DNA of 64,000 bases. It comes from JBDFMH01 sp047238125. Its GTDB lineage: Bacteria; Pseudomonadota; Alphaproteobacteria; Sphingomonadales; Sphingomonadaceae. The stretch spans positions 1,240,001 through 1,304,000 of the forward strand of contig NZ_JBDFMH010000001.1 of the NCBI RefSeq assembly GCF_047238125.1, written 5' to 3'. Below, piece by piece: positions 54,536 through 62,976 of this stretch (its first letter is position 1; each line of letters begins with the position of its first letter). The notes under the pieces were generated by a model. It did no database searches. It saw only the letters and a list, made by a program, of their open reading frames with translations, and was not told the origin of the DNA. The position numbers were made by a program, and so were the translations under genes.

Positions 54536-55408
54536 TCAGGCTCCGAACATCTTGCTGTCGCCATAGGCATGGAAGCCGCGGCCCGCCTTCTTGCCGAGCC
54601 TGCCGGCCGCGATCATCCTTCGCACGAGCGGCGGGCAGGCCGCGCGCGGTTCGTGCGTCAACCCGTGCATTGCCTCGCACAGCAATTTCTGGGTATCCAT
54701 GCCGACGAGATCGAGCAGCTCGAACGGTCCCATCGGATAGCCCATCGCCGCCTTCATCGCCTTGTCGATCTCGGCGGGCTCGGCCACGCCCTGCTCGACC
54801 AACCGGATCGCGTCATTATGATAGGGGATCAGGAAATAGTTGAGGATGAAGCCCGGCGTGTCTTGTGTGCGCACCGGCGTCTGTCCGAGTGCTTCGCAAA
54901 ACGCCCAGGCGGTTTGCCAGGTCGCCGCGCTGGTATTCAGCCCGGGCGACATCTCGACCAGTTTCATCAGCTGCGCCGGCAGGCAGAAATGCATGCCGAC
55001 GAAGCGATCGTCGCGGCCCGATCCGCCGGCGATCTCGCTGATCGAGATCGTCGATGTGTTCGATGCGAAGATCGTTTCCGCCGGGCAGACCGCATCCAGT
55101 GCCGAGAACAGCGTATGCTTGGCAGCGAGATCCTCGAAGATCGCCTCGATCACAATGTCGCAATCGGCCAGCTCGGCAATCTCGGTGGTGCCGGACCAGC
55201 GCGCCATGATCTCGGGCAACCGCTCGGGCGCCACCTTGCCGCGATCGACGGATTTCTTGAGGAACGCCTCCGTCTGCGCACGCGCGCCATCGAGCGCGCA
55301 CTGTCGGGTATCAAATACCTTCGTCCTGAACCCGGCCCGCGCCGCGACGATCGCGATCCCCGCCCCCATCGTGCCGCATCCGGCGACACCTACCGTCCTG
55401 ATTGTCAT
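54536..55408 (-). CDS. 3-hydroxyacyl-CoA dehydrogenase, PaaH N-terminal half
   Basis: A 290-residue NAD-dependent dehydrogenase complete in itself: Rossmann GVAGCGTMGAGIAIVAA at 7-23, NTSTISISEIA, the catalytic His in VGMHFCLPAQLMKLVEM, and a 3HCDH C-terminal domain ending GRLGKKAGRGFHAYG. It oxidises 3-hydroxyacyl-CoA to 3-oxoacyl-CoA. It is followed immediately by a separate gene for the remaining PaaH-like half. It lies seven bases after the acyl-CoA dehydrogenase stop. Confidence 0.92.
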   Translation of the reverse strand: MTIRTVGVAGCGTMGAGIAIVAARAGFRTKVFDTRQCALDGARAQTEAFLKKSVDRGKVAPERLPEIMARWSGTTEIAELADCDIVIEAIFEDLAAKHTLFSALDAVCPAETIFASNTSTISISEIAGGSGRDDRFVGMHFCLPAQLMKLVEMSPGLNTSAATWQTAWAFCEALGQTPVRTQDTPGFILNYFLIPYHNDAIRLVEQGVAEPAEIDKAMKAAMGYPMGPFELLDLVGMDTQKLLCEAMHGLTHEPRAACPPLVRRMIAAGRLGKKAGRGFHAYGDSKMFGA

Positions 55409-55415
55409 GATGATC

Positions 55416-56582
55416 TCATCTCGTGATGAAGCTGCGGCCGATGAGCTGGCGGTGGACCTGGTTGGTCCCCTCCCAGATCTGGGTGATCTTGGCGTCGCGC
55501 ATCAGCCGCTCGACGCGGAAATCGCTGCAGTAGCCATAGCCTCCGAACAGCTGCACAGCCTCGGTGGTCATGCGCATCGCGAGGTCGGAAGCGCGCAGCT
55601 TCAGGATCGAGGCCTCGATCCCGAAGTCGGTCGCCCCTGCATCGACCGACCGGCCGACCGTCCACAGCCAATTCTCCGTCATCACCAGCTCGGCGGCGAG
55701 ATCGGCAAGCAGGAACTGGATGCCCTGGAACTCGATGATCCGCCGCGCGGACTGGCGGCGTTCGTTTATGTAAGCGGTGGCATCGTCGAACCCGGCGCGC
55801 GCGATACCCAGCGCATGCGCCGCAACACTGGGACGCGATCGGTTGAGCGAGGCGAGCAGGATCGGCAGCCCGTCCCCCGGAGCACCGATCAGGTTCGCGC
55901 GCGGCACCCGGCAGCCATCGAACTGGATCGTGGCGGTGCTCGATCCGCGCGTGCCCATCTTGTGTTCGGTCCGCACCACGGAGAGGCCGGGCGTGCCGCG
56001 TTCCAGCACTAGGACCGAGATCGCCTTGCGGGCATCGTTGATCCCTGCCCACTTGCCGAACACCAGGATCAGGTCCGCGACATCGCCATTGGTGATGAAG
56101 GTCTTGCCGCCATCGACGAAGATGCTGTCGCCGTCCTCGCGAAACCGCGTGGTCATGCCGGTCGCATCTGATCCCGCCCCCGGTTCGGTGATAGCGAGCG
56201 CGGCAAGCCCGCCCTTCGCGATCCGCGGCAGCAGCCGCAGCTTCTGCTCTTCCGATCCGAACTCGATCAGCGGCTTCATCGCATGGAAGTTGGTCGCCCA
56301 GACGATCCCGGTCGATGCGCAGGCCTTCGATATCTCGCGCACGCAGGCCAGATAGCAAAGGAACGACAGCGGCATCCCGCCGGCCGCCTCCGGCACGAAC
56401 ATCATGTTCAGGCCGAGCGCATTGATGTCGCGCACATTGGCCCACGGAAATTCACCGCTGCGATCGAGATCGGCGGCGCGTGGTGCGATCACCGCGCTCG
56501 CCAGCTGGCGCACGCTGTCGAGCACCATCTGCTCGTCCTCTGGCAGGCCGAGCGCGGCATCGAGGCGGTCGAGCACGGTCAA
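55416..56582 (-). CDS. Acyl-CoA dehydrogenase
   Basis: A 388-residue FAD enzyme that introduces a 2,3 double bond into an acyl-CoA. Motifs are LAALAITEPGAGSDATGM (FAD/substrate), TFITNGDVADLILVFGK, VQLFGGYGYCSDFRVERLMRD and the catalytic Glu in ITQIWEGTNQVHR. A TTG at 56582, overlapping the SDR stop and with AGGGGA upstream, is the likely start; GTG 56576 is an alternative. In this operon it could be the cyclohexanecarboxyl-CoA dehydrogenase (AliB-like) or act on the opened dicarboxylyl-CoA. Confidence 0.9.
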   Translation of the reverse strand: MTVLDRLDAALGLPEDEQMVLDSVRQLASAVIAPRAADLDRSGEFPWANVRDINALGLNMMFVPEAAGGMPLSFLCYLACVREISKACASTGIVWATNFHAMKPLIEFGSEEQKLRLLPRIAKGGLAALAITEPGAGSDATGMTTRFREDGDSIFVDGGKTFITNGDVADLILVFGKWAGINDARKAISVLVLERGTPGLSVVRTEHKMGTRGSSTATIQFDGCRVPRANLIGAPGDGLPILLASLNRSRPSVAAHALGIARAGFDDATAYINERRQSARRIIEFQGIQFLLADLAAELVMTENWLWTVGRSVDAGATDFGIEASILKLRASDLAMRMTTEAVQLFGGYGYCSDFRVERLMRDAKITQIWEGTNQVHRQLIGRSFITR

Positions 56583-57301
56583 TGCGCGATCCCCTGCCCG
56601 CCATCGACATAGATGGTCTCGCCGGTCAGGAAGCGCGCATCCATCGCGAACAGCCCGGCCACGAGGCGGGCAACGTCGTCCGCCTCTCCGGGCGCGCCGC
56701 CGGGGATGCGCTTGTCGAGATACGCGCGCAACGGCCCTTCGGCCAGGCTGCCACGATTGAGATCGGTGACGATATAGCCGGGTGCGACATCGATCACGCG
56801 AATGCCTTTCGCCGCCCACTCGACCGCCAGCACGCGCGTGATCGCGCCGACCGCGGCCTTGGACGCGCAATAGGCAAGGTTCCGTTTCACCCCGAGCTTG
56901 TCGAAGAAAGAGCCGATGTTGACGATCAGCCCGCCGCCCGGGCCGAAGTGCGGATAGGCCGCCTGGCAGCCGATCAGCACAGATGTGGCATTGGCGGCAA
57001 TCTGACCGTTCCAGTCTTCCAGCGTCAGCCGCTCCGATCGTGCCTCGCTGTGTAGCCCGGCATTGTTGACGATTCCGACCAGCTGTCGCCCCGCTGCTGC
57101 CGCATCGATCGCGGTGCCGACCGCCGTGGCATCGGTCATATCCGCCGCGAATGCCAGGAAAGCAGGGCCGGAAGCCCCGGCCGGCAGCGCGCCGCTGCGC
57201 GAAAGGCAGACGACGGTCAGCCCCAACTCCGCGAGCCTGAGCGCAATCGCGGCACCGATGCCGCGACTCGCGCCGGTCACGATAACGACCGGTTCCGCCA
57301 T
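56579..57301 (-). CDS. Short-chain dehydrogenase/reductase (BadH-like role)
   Basis: A 240-residue SDR with the cofactor loop TGASRGIG at 9-16, NNAG, the catalytic Ser/Tyr/Lys (NIGSFF...Y-C-A-S-K) and the C-terminal FLTGETIYVDGGQG. It is placed between a hydratase and an acyl-CoA dehydrogenase, so oxidation of a ring 2-hydroxyacyl-CoA to the 2-keto form (BadH step) is the most consistent role. The ATG at 57301 lies in the stop of the hydratase gene (TGATG). Confidence 0.88.
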   Translation of the reverse strand: MAEPVVIVTGASRGIGAAIALRLAELGLTVVCLSRSGALPAGASGPAFLAFAADMTDATAVGTAIDAAAAGRQLVGIVNNAGLHSEARSERLTLEDWNGQIAANATSVLIGCQAAYPHFGPGGGLIVNIGSFFDKLGVKRNLAYCASKAAVGAITRVLAVEWAAKGIRVIDVAPGYIVTDLNRGSLAEGPLRAYLDKRIPGGAPGEADDVARLVAGLFAMDARFLTGETIYVDGGQGIAH

Positions 57302-58068
57302 CACAGGTCCTCGAACCGGGCGGGCCGCTTCTCGAGGAAGGCGCGCATGCCTTCCTCGGCGTCGGCCGTACGATAGGCGAGCGTTGACAGGTCCGCTTCG
57401 ATCCGGAGCCCTTCGGCCAGCGTCGTCATGGCGGCGCGCTGGACCGCTTCGCGGGCGAAGCGCGCCGCGAGCAGACTATAGCCGGTGAACTGGCCGGCAA
57501 ACGCGATCGCGGCATCGAGCGCCGGGGCTGCGACGATGCGATTGATCAGGCCGATCCGCTCAGCCTCCTCCGCGCCGACGGTCCGCCCGGTCAGGATCAT
57601 CTCCAACGCGAGTGCTTCGCCGATCAGACGTGGCAATCGCTGGGTGCCGCCATAGCCGGGGATCAGCCCCAGCTTGATCTCCGGTAGCCCGAACTTGGCG
57701 CTGACGGTCGCAAGCCGGAAGGTGCAGGCCAGCGCGAGCTCGCACCCGCCGCCGAACGCATATCCGTTGACAAGCGCGATCGAGGGGATCGGCAGCCGGT
57801 CGAGCCTGGCGAACACGGCCTGGCCCAGTTCCGCGCCACGCTTCTGCTGGTCGAGGGTGCGCCCGGTCAGTTCGCCAATATCGGCCCCTGCGCAGAACGC
57901 CTTCTCCCCCGCCCCCGTCACGATCAGCGCGCGCGCATCGGACGCCGCGACCGCATCGAACGCGCCGCCAATCTCTCCGATCAGCGCAAAGCTGAGGGCG
58001 TTGAGCGCCTGCGGGCGATCGAGCGTCAGGATCGCGATCCGGTCACGATGTTCGAGGTGCAGGCTCAT
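57301..58068 (-). CDS. Enoyl-CoA hydratase/isomerase family protein
   Basis: A 255-residue crotonase. The oxyanion-hole segment KAFCAGADIGEL and GYAFGGGCELALACTFRLA are present, as are the catalytic Glu residues (GGGCELAL and FGLPEIKLGLIPGYGGTQRLPRL). It probably hydrates a cyclic or linear 2-enoyl-CoA (BadK-like step). It overlaps the CoA-ligase gene by four bases. Confidence 0.92.
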   Translation of the reverse strand: MSLHLEHRDRIAILTLDRPQALNALSFALIGEIGGAFDAVAASDARALIVTGAGEKAFCAGADIGELTGRTLDQQKRGAELGQAVFARLDRLPIPSIALVNGYAFGGGCELALACTFRLATVSAKFGLPEIKLGLIPGYGGTQRLPRLIGEALALEMILTGRTVGAEEAERIGLINRIVAAPALDAAIAFAGQFTGYSLLAARFAREAVQRAAMTTLAEGLRIEADLSTLAYRTADAEEGMRAFLEKRPARFEDL

Positions 58069-59726
58069 GCCGCCCGCTCCGCCGCGCGCCAGCGCACCGG
58101 TTGCGGCACGAGCGCGCCGGCACGCAGCTGTTCAATCAATTCGCGTTTCAGCACCTTGCCGGTCGGGCCGAGCGGTAGCGCATCCACCACCGCGAAATAT
58201 TCGGGCATGTCGAATTTCGAGAGGCCGCACGCATCGAGATGGCCGAGCAGGTCTGCGCCCTCCGGCACCGCATCGCCGGCCGCGATCACCACGAGGCACA
58301 CCCGCTCGCCCAGCCGCTCGTCGGGCACGGCGATCGCCGCCGCCTTCAGCACCGCTGCATGGCGAACCGCCAGATCCTCGATATGCGCCGGATGGATGTT
58401 ATGACCGCCGCGGATGATCATGTCCTTGCTGCGGCCGACGATCTCCAGATCGCCATTGGTATCGATCCGGCCGAGATCGCCGCTCATGAACCATCCGCCC
58501 GCATTGAACGAGGTCTCGGTCGCTTGCTGGTTCGCGAAATAGCCCAGCATCCGCATAGCGCCGCGCCCGCCGATCTCGCCAATCTCACCCGCCGGGACCT
58601 CGCGGTCGCGGTCCTCGGGATCGAACAGCCGGACCTGATAAGCGGCGCAGGCGCGGCCGCAGGTGCCTGTGATCGTATCGATCGCATCACTTGGCAGCGT
58701 ATACTGGTGCGATCCGTTCTCGGTCATGCCGTAGACGTTCTGCGGCGTGATGCCCATCGACAGCATCGCCTGCGCAGTCGCCTTCGGGATCGGCGCGCCC
58801 GCCATGTAGAAGGTGCGGACCTGCCCCAGCCGATCAAGCCCACGCTGGCGCAGCGCCGCGAGGATATCGATCGCATGGGTCGGCACGCCCATCACGTATG
58901 TGGCGCCGGTCTCGGCGATCCAGTCGATCGGGTGGACGCCCGCTGCCGGATCGCTCAGCACCAGTTCGAATCCGCCGACCAGCGCCTGATCAAGAGCGAC
59001 CGTGCCGATATGATGGCTCATCTGGCTGAGGGTCAGCAGCACGGTATCGCCGTCATGCCCCCAGTCGGCCACCATCGCGCGCGCATTGGCAAGCAGGCTG
59101 TTGTCGCTGTGCATCACGCCCTTGGGCAGGCCGGTCGTACCAGAGGTGAAGGCGAGATAGACGATCTTGTCCGGATCGGCCGCCACGGGCGGCAGATCAC
59201 CAGTGTCGCCGGCTGGATAGGCGCACGTGCCGGCAGGCCGGGGCTCATCTCCGAGCGCGAAGACCGCGCGCATCGAAGACAGGCCTGCCGCCAGCGTGAA
59301 GATCGAGTTGCGCCCGCTATCGGCACCATGCCCGACTTGCGCGAACAGCGCGCGGCAGGCGACACGGTCGAGCAAGGTCGCAACTTCGGCGCAGGTATAG
59401 GTTGCGTGAAGCGACGTGTTGAAGACATAGCCGTTGCGCGAACAGGCGAGGAAGATCGCGACCGCCTCGGCTCGATTGCCCATCCATACCGAGACCCGGT
59501 CGCCCGGCTGCAGCCCGGCATCGTGCAGTGCGGCCGCGATCCGATCGGCATCGGCGACGAGCTCGCGCCAGGTCAGCCGGCACTTGGCATCTCGTAGCGC
59601 GAACGCCCCCCCGCGCTCCGACGCCCAGCGCGCGGCTAGGCTGTAGAGCGTATCCTGCCGCCACAGCCCCGCCGCATAGTAGCGGCTGGCCTCGGCCGGA
59701 TCATGAAGGGTTAGCAGGCGTCCCAC
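58065..59726 (-). CDS. AMP-forming acyl-CoA ligase (cyclohexanecarboxylate-CoA ligase-like)
   Basis: A 553-residue acid-CoA ligase. ATP-binding motif AFTSGTTGLPKGVMHSDNS lies near residue 190, then VYGMTENGSHQYTLP, the hinge GRSKDMIIRGGHNIHPAHIE, and the catalytic Lys region LGPTGKVLKREL. GTG is the start. It would activate a cyclic or aliphatic carboxylic acid, the AliA/BadA-type entry step for the operon. Confidence 0.9.
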   Translation of the reverse strand: MGRLLTLHDPAEASRYYAAGLWRQDTLYSLAARWASERGGAFALRDAKCRLTWRELVADADRIAAALHDAGLQPGDRVSVWMGNRAEAVAIFLACSRNGYVFNTSLHATYTCAEVATLLDRVACRALFAQVGHGADSGRNSIFTLAAGLSSMRAVFALGDEPRPAGTCAYPAGDTGDLPPVAADPDKIVYLAFTSGTTGLPKGVMHSDNSLLANARAMVADWGHDGDTVLLTLSQMSHHIGTVALDQALVGGFELVLSDPAAGVHPIDWIAETGATYVMGVPTHAIDILAALRQRGLDRLGQVRTFYMAGAPIPKATAQAMLSMGITPQNVYGMTENGSHQYTLPSDAIDTITGTCGRACAAYQVRLFDPEDRDREVPAGEIGEIGGRGAMRMLGYFANQQATETSFNAGGWFMSGDLGRIDTNGDLEIVGRSKDMIIRGGHNIHPAHIEDLAVRHAAVLKAAAIAVPDERLGERVCLVVIAAGDAVPEGADLLGHLDACGLSKFDMPEYFAVVDALPLGPTGKVLKRELIEQLRAGALVPQPVRWRAAERAA

Positions 59727-59734
59727 GGCGCGGA

Positions 59735-60514
59735 TCAGTGGCCGAACATATCAGTGTCGGGCGTGCGGCGTTCGCCGAATGCGGCCGAGAGCTCCTTGGC
59801 TTCCTTGGTGCGCAGATAGCCGGGCAGCAGCAGATCGTGCGAGATCCGCGACAGGCCGCCGACGCCGCCGTGCCGCGCGTTGAACGCGGCCTTGATCGAG
59901 GCGAGCGCGAAACTGCCGCGCTCCGCAATCTCCAGCGCATAGGCGCGGGTCGCCTCGGCCAGGTCGGCATCGGGCACGACCTTGTTGATCAGGCCGATCG
60001 CCTCCGCCTGCGCGGCGGTCATCTTCGGGTTGCGGAACCAGATTTCCTTGGCGCGCTTCTTGCCCACCAGATCCTCGAGATACCAAGTGCCATAGCCGGC
60101 ATCGAAGCTGCCCATCATTGGGCCGACCTGGCGGAATACCGCGCTTTCCTTGGCAATCGTCACGTCGCAGACCATCTGCAGCACATTGCCGCCGCCGACC
60201 GCGAAGCCGTTGATACTGGCGACAACCGGCTTCTGTAGCCGATCGATGCTCTCGTACATTTCCAGCGTCGGCAGCACGCCGGCATAGAGCTGGGTGTCCT
60301 CCATCCCCGCCTTGCGGCCGCCGATGCAGAAGAATCGATCGCCGGCCCCGGTGAGCACGATCACGCGCGTCCGCGTCTCGCGTCGGATCGCGTTGATGCA
60401 GTCGCGAATCTCGTGACACATCGTCTCGGTAAACATGTTGCCGTCGTCGGGCCGGTTCAACGTGATCGTGCCGATTGGGCCGTCCTCGGCATACTGGATC
60501 TCGGTGAACTCCAT
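59735..60514 (-). CDS. BadI/MenB-like ring-opening hydrolase (2-ketocyclohexanecarboxyl-CoA hydrolase type)
   Basis: A 259-residue crotonase of the MenB/BadI branch. The diagnostic segment MMGSFDAGYGTWYLEDLVGKKRAKEIWF carries the Asp and Tyr used for C-C bond chemistry, and GFAVGGGNVLQMVCDVTIA precedes it. BadI hydrolyses 2-ketocyclohexanecarboxyl-CoA to pimelyl-CoA; MenB runs a ring closure. With ligase, dehydrogenase, hydratase and SDR in one operon, ring opening is favoured. Start 60514 has AAGGG seven bases upstream; ATG 60529 overlaps the previous stop. Confidence 0.87.
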   Translation of the reverse strand: MEFTEIQYAEDGPIGTITLNRPDDGNMFTETMCHEIRDCINAIRRETRTRVIVLTGAGDRFFCIGGRKAGMEDTQLYAGVLPTLEMYESIDRLQKPVVASINGFAVGGGNVLQMVCDVTIAKESAVFRQVGPMMGSFDAGYGTWYLEDLVGKKRAKEIWFRNPKMTAAQAEAIGLINKVVPDADLAEATRAYALEIAERGSFALASIKAAFNARHGGVGGLSRISHDLLLPGYLRTKEAKELSAAFGERRTPDTDMFGH

Positions 60515-60525
60515 CGCACTGCCCT

Positions 60526-61761
60526 TCATATGATTGATGCCGCGGCAAGCCGGGCGATCTCGTCCTTCGAGAGCCCCATCCGCCCGCCGTAGATGGTGTC
60601 GTTATCCGCGCCGAGGCGGGGGGGCGGCCGGTCGCAACCCTCGCTGCAGCCATCGACCGCGATCCCAAGCCCCACCTGAGGAAGCCGGGTGCCGTCGCGA
60701 TCGATGCCGTAAAGAAAGCCCCGAGCACGCAATCCAGCGTCGCCCGCAATTTCGTCGAGCCGGTAGATCGGCCCCGCCGGCACGCGGGCCTCAGCGAAGA
60801 TTGCCAGCCATTCGTCCCGCCCGCGAGTCTTCAACCGCTCGGCGATCTTCGCGACCAGCGCGGGGCGATCACTGCGACGCAGGATATTCGTGGCATGGGC
60901 GGAATCCGCGCCGGCATCGGGCGCGCCCAGCGCAGTCCAGAAGCGCTGCCAGATCGCGTCGTTGCCAAGCCCCAGAGTCAGGGGCTCGTCCGCCGTGTCG
61001 AACGCCTGGTAGATCGCGATCACGCTATCTCGTCCACCCGATCGGCGCGTCGGCTCGCCCGAGCCGAGATAGGGCAGCAGCCGCGGCGCCATGAAACGGG
61101 TCATGCTCTCGACCATCGAGATGTCGATCGCGGCCCCCTGCCCGGATCGCTGCTTGCGGAACAGCGCGGCGGTGATCGCCAGCGCGGCGTCCTCGCCCGC
61201 CAACAGATCGGCCGCCGGCGTGCCGATCTTCTGCGGGGGACCATCCGGCTCGCCGGTCATGTCCATCACGCCCGAATAGCCCTCGGCGATTAAGTCGTAG
61301 CAGGGCATGTCGGCGCGCGCGCCGTCCAGTCCGAACCCGGTGATTGAGGCATGGATCAGGCCGGGATTGATCGCGGCGAGCGTAGCCGCATCGATCCCCA
61401 GCTTGCGCTGGACGCGTGCGACGAGGTTGACGAGCAGAACATCCGCCTGTGCGATCAGCCTGACGAGCAGTTCGCGCCCCTCGGGCCTGGCGATGTCGAG
61501 CGTAATGCCCTGCTTGTTGCGGTTCACGCTCAGGAACCAGAGCGAGACATCGTCGAGGAAGGGAGGCCCCCAGGCACGGCAATCGTCGCCGGCGCCAGGC
61601 CGCTCGACCTTGATCACGGTCGCGCCCAGATCGCCCAGCAATTGCCCCGCATAGGGGCCGGCGATCGAGGTGGTGAGGTCGATCACGACCACGCCATCGA
61701 GCAGGTCGAGGCCCGCCGACTGTTTGGCCGGCAGGGCAGCGGCGGGGGTTGCCGCCATCAT
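60526..61761 (-). CDS. CaiB/BaiF class III CoA-transferase 1
   Basis: A 411-residue family III CoA-transferase. LDLLDGVVVIDLTTSIAGPYAGQLLGDLGATVIKVERPGAGD and the region YDLIAEGYSGVMDMTGEPDG hold the usual CoA-binding and catalytic Asp sites. It likely moves CoA between an acyl donor and the pathway acid. Its ATG overlaps the stop of the second transferase (ATGA). The pair may form a heterodimer, as in BbsEF. Confidence 0.9.
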   Translation of the reverse strand: MMAATPAAALPAKQSAGLDLLDGVVVIDLTTSIAGPYAGQLLGDLGATVIKVERPGAGDDCRAWGPPFLDDVSLWFLSVNRNKQGITLDIARPEGRELLVRLIAQADVLLVNLVARVQRKLGIDAATLAAINPGLIHASITGFGLDGARADMPCYDLIAEGYSGVMDMTGEPDGPPQKIGTPAADLLAGEDAALAITAALFRKQRSGQGAAIDISMVESMTRFMAPRLLPYLGSGEPTRRSGGRDSVIAIYQAFDTADEPLTLGLGNDAIWQRFWTALGAPDAGADSAHATNILRRSDRPALVAKIAERLKTRGRDEWLAIFAEARVPAGPIYRLDEIAGDAGLRARGFLYGIDRDGTRLPQVGLGIAVDGCSEGCDRPPPRLGADNDTIYGGRMGLSKDEIARLAAASII

Positions 61762-62969
61762 ACCACGCCCGAAGCGCGCAGTTCGGCCAGGGATTCCGGG
61801 CTCAGCGCCAGCAGTTCGGTGAGCACCGTGTCGGTATCCTCGCCCAGAGCCGGCGCGGGCCGCATCTCCGGCGCGGGGCCGGTGCTGAAATGGGGCTGGA
61901 TCGCGGGCAGCTTCAGCGCACCGATGGTCGGATGCGCGATCGTCGCGATCGCGCCGCGCGCCGCGTAATGCGGATCGTTCAGAATGTCGGCGGGCGAATA
62001 GATCAGGCTGTGCGGCACCCCGTTCGCCTCGAACGCCGCCATCGCCTCGGCAGCGGGGCGCGCCTTGATCCAATCGGCGACGATGTCGTTGATCGCATCA
62101 TAATGTTCGACGCGCCTGATATGGCTTTCGAAGCGCGGATCGACGGCAAGATCCGGCCGGCCGATCGCGGCGCAGAGCCGCAAGAACACGTTGTTCGCCG
62201 CGATCGTCAGCGCGATATACCGGTCGTCCGCGCTCTTGTAATGGTCACCGGGCGATGCCGCGAAGTGCTTGTTGCCGCGCCGTTCGCGATCCATGCCGAG
62301 CTTGTCATAGGCGGTGATCATTACGTCGGTGAAGCGGAACACCGCTTCGAATAGCGACAGATCGATCTGCTGCCCCGCCCCGCCCCGCGCGTCGCGCGAA
62401 TAGAGCGCGATCATGATCGCATAGGCGCCAAACAGCGCGGACTGGTAATCCGCCATCGCCGTGCCCGGTCGAACAGGCGCGCGATCGGGATAGCCGGTCA
62501 TGTTCAGGAAGCCCGCATAGGCCAGCGAGATGCGATCATAGGCCGGGCGCGCTGCATTGGGGCCGGTCTGCCCGAAGCCGGAGATACTGAGCATCACCAG
62601 CCGCGGATTAACCGTCCTCAGCACGTCGTAATCGATGCCCCAGCCCTTCATCGTGCCTGGGCGGAAATTTTCGATCAGTACATCGGCGTGCTCGGCCAAC
62701 CGCCGCAGCAACGCCTGACCCTCAGGCTTGCGCAGGTCGATCGTCACCGAGCGCTTGGACCGCCCTTCGACATTCCAGTAGAGGCTCTCCTCGCCCACGA
62801 ACGGGCCAGAATGGCGGATCGGATCACCGGTCTTCGGCGGCTCGATCTTTATCACCTCGGCTCCGAAATCGCCCAGCAGGGTCGCGGCGACCGGCCCGGC
62901 GATCATCGTGCCAAGCTCGATCACGCGGATTCCTGCCAGCGGCCCCCCGCGATCATCCATCCGCGCCAT
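61758..62969 (-). CDS. CaiB/BaiF class III CoA-transferase 2
   Basis: A 403-residue family III CoA-transferase: LAGIRVIELGTMIAGPVAATLLGDFGAEVIKIEPPKTGDP, ENFRPGTMKGWGIDYD and the Asp-bearing RPAYDRISLAYAGFLNMTGYPD. ATG 62969 (MARMDDRGG) is chosen because the longer frame runs into the amidohydrolase stop. Paralogous to the next gene and overlapping it by four bases. Confidence 0.9.
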   Translation of the reverse strand: MARMDDRGGPLAGIRVIELGTMIAGPVAATLLGDFGAEVIKIEPPKTGDPIRHSGPFVGEESLYWNVEGRSKRSVTIDLRKPEGQALLRRLAEHADVLIENFRPGTMKGWGIDYDVLRTVNPRLVMLSISGFGQTGPNAARPAYDRISLAYAGFLNMTGYPDRAPVRPGTAMADYQSALFGAYAIMIALYSRDARGGAGQQIDLSLFEAVFRFTDVMITAYDKLGMDRERRGNKHFAASPGDHYKSADDRYIALTIAANNVFLRLCAAIGRPDLAVDPRFESHIRRVEHYDAINDIVADWIKARPAAEAMAAFEANGVPHSLIYSPADILNDPHYAARGAIATIAHPTIGALKLPAIQPHFSTGPAPEMRPAPALGEDTDTVLTELLALSPESLAELRASGVV

Positions 62970-62976
62970 TGGCCGA

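Noticed and set aside
54233..56012. Plus-strand open frames of about 390 codons opposite the dehydrogenase genes
   Set aside because: Shadows of the minus-strand operon, with Arg/His-rich, domain-free translations.
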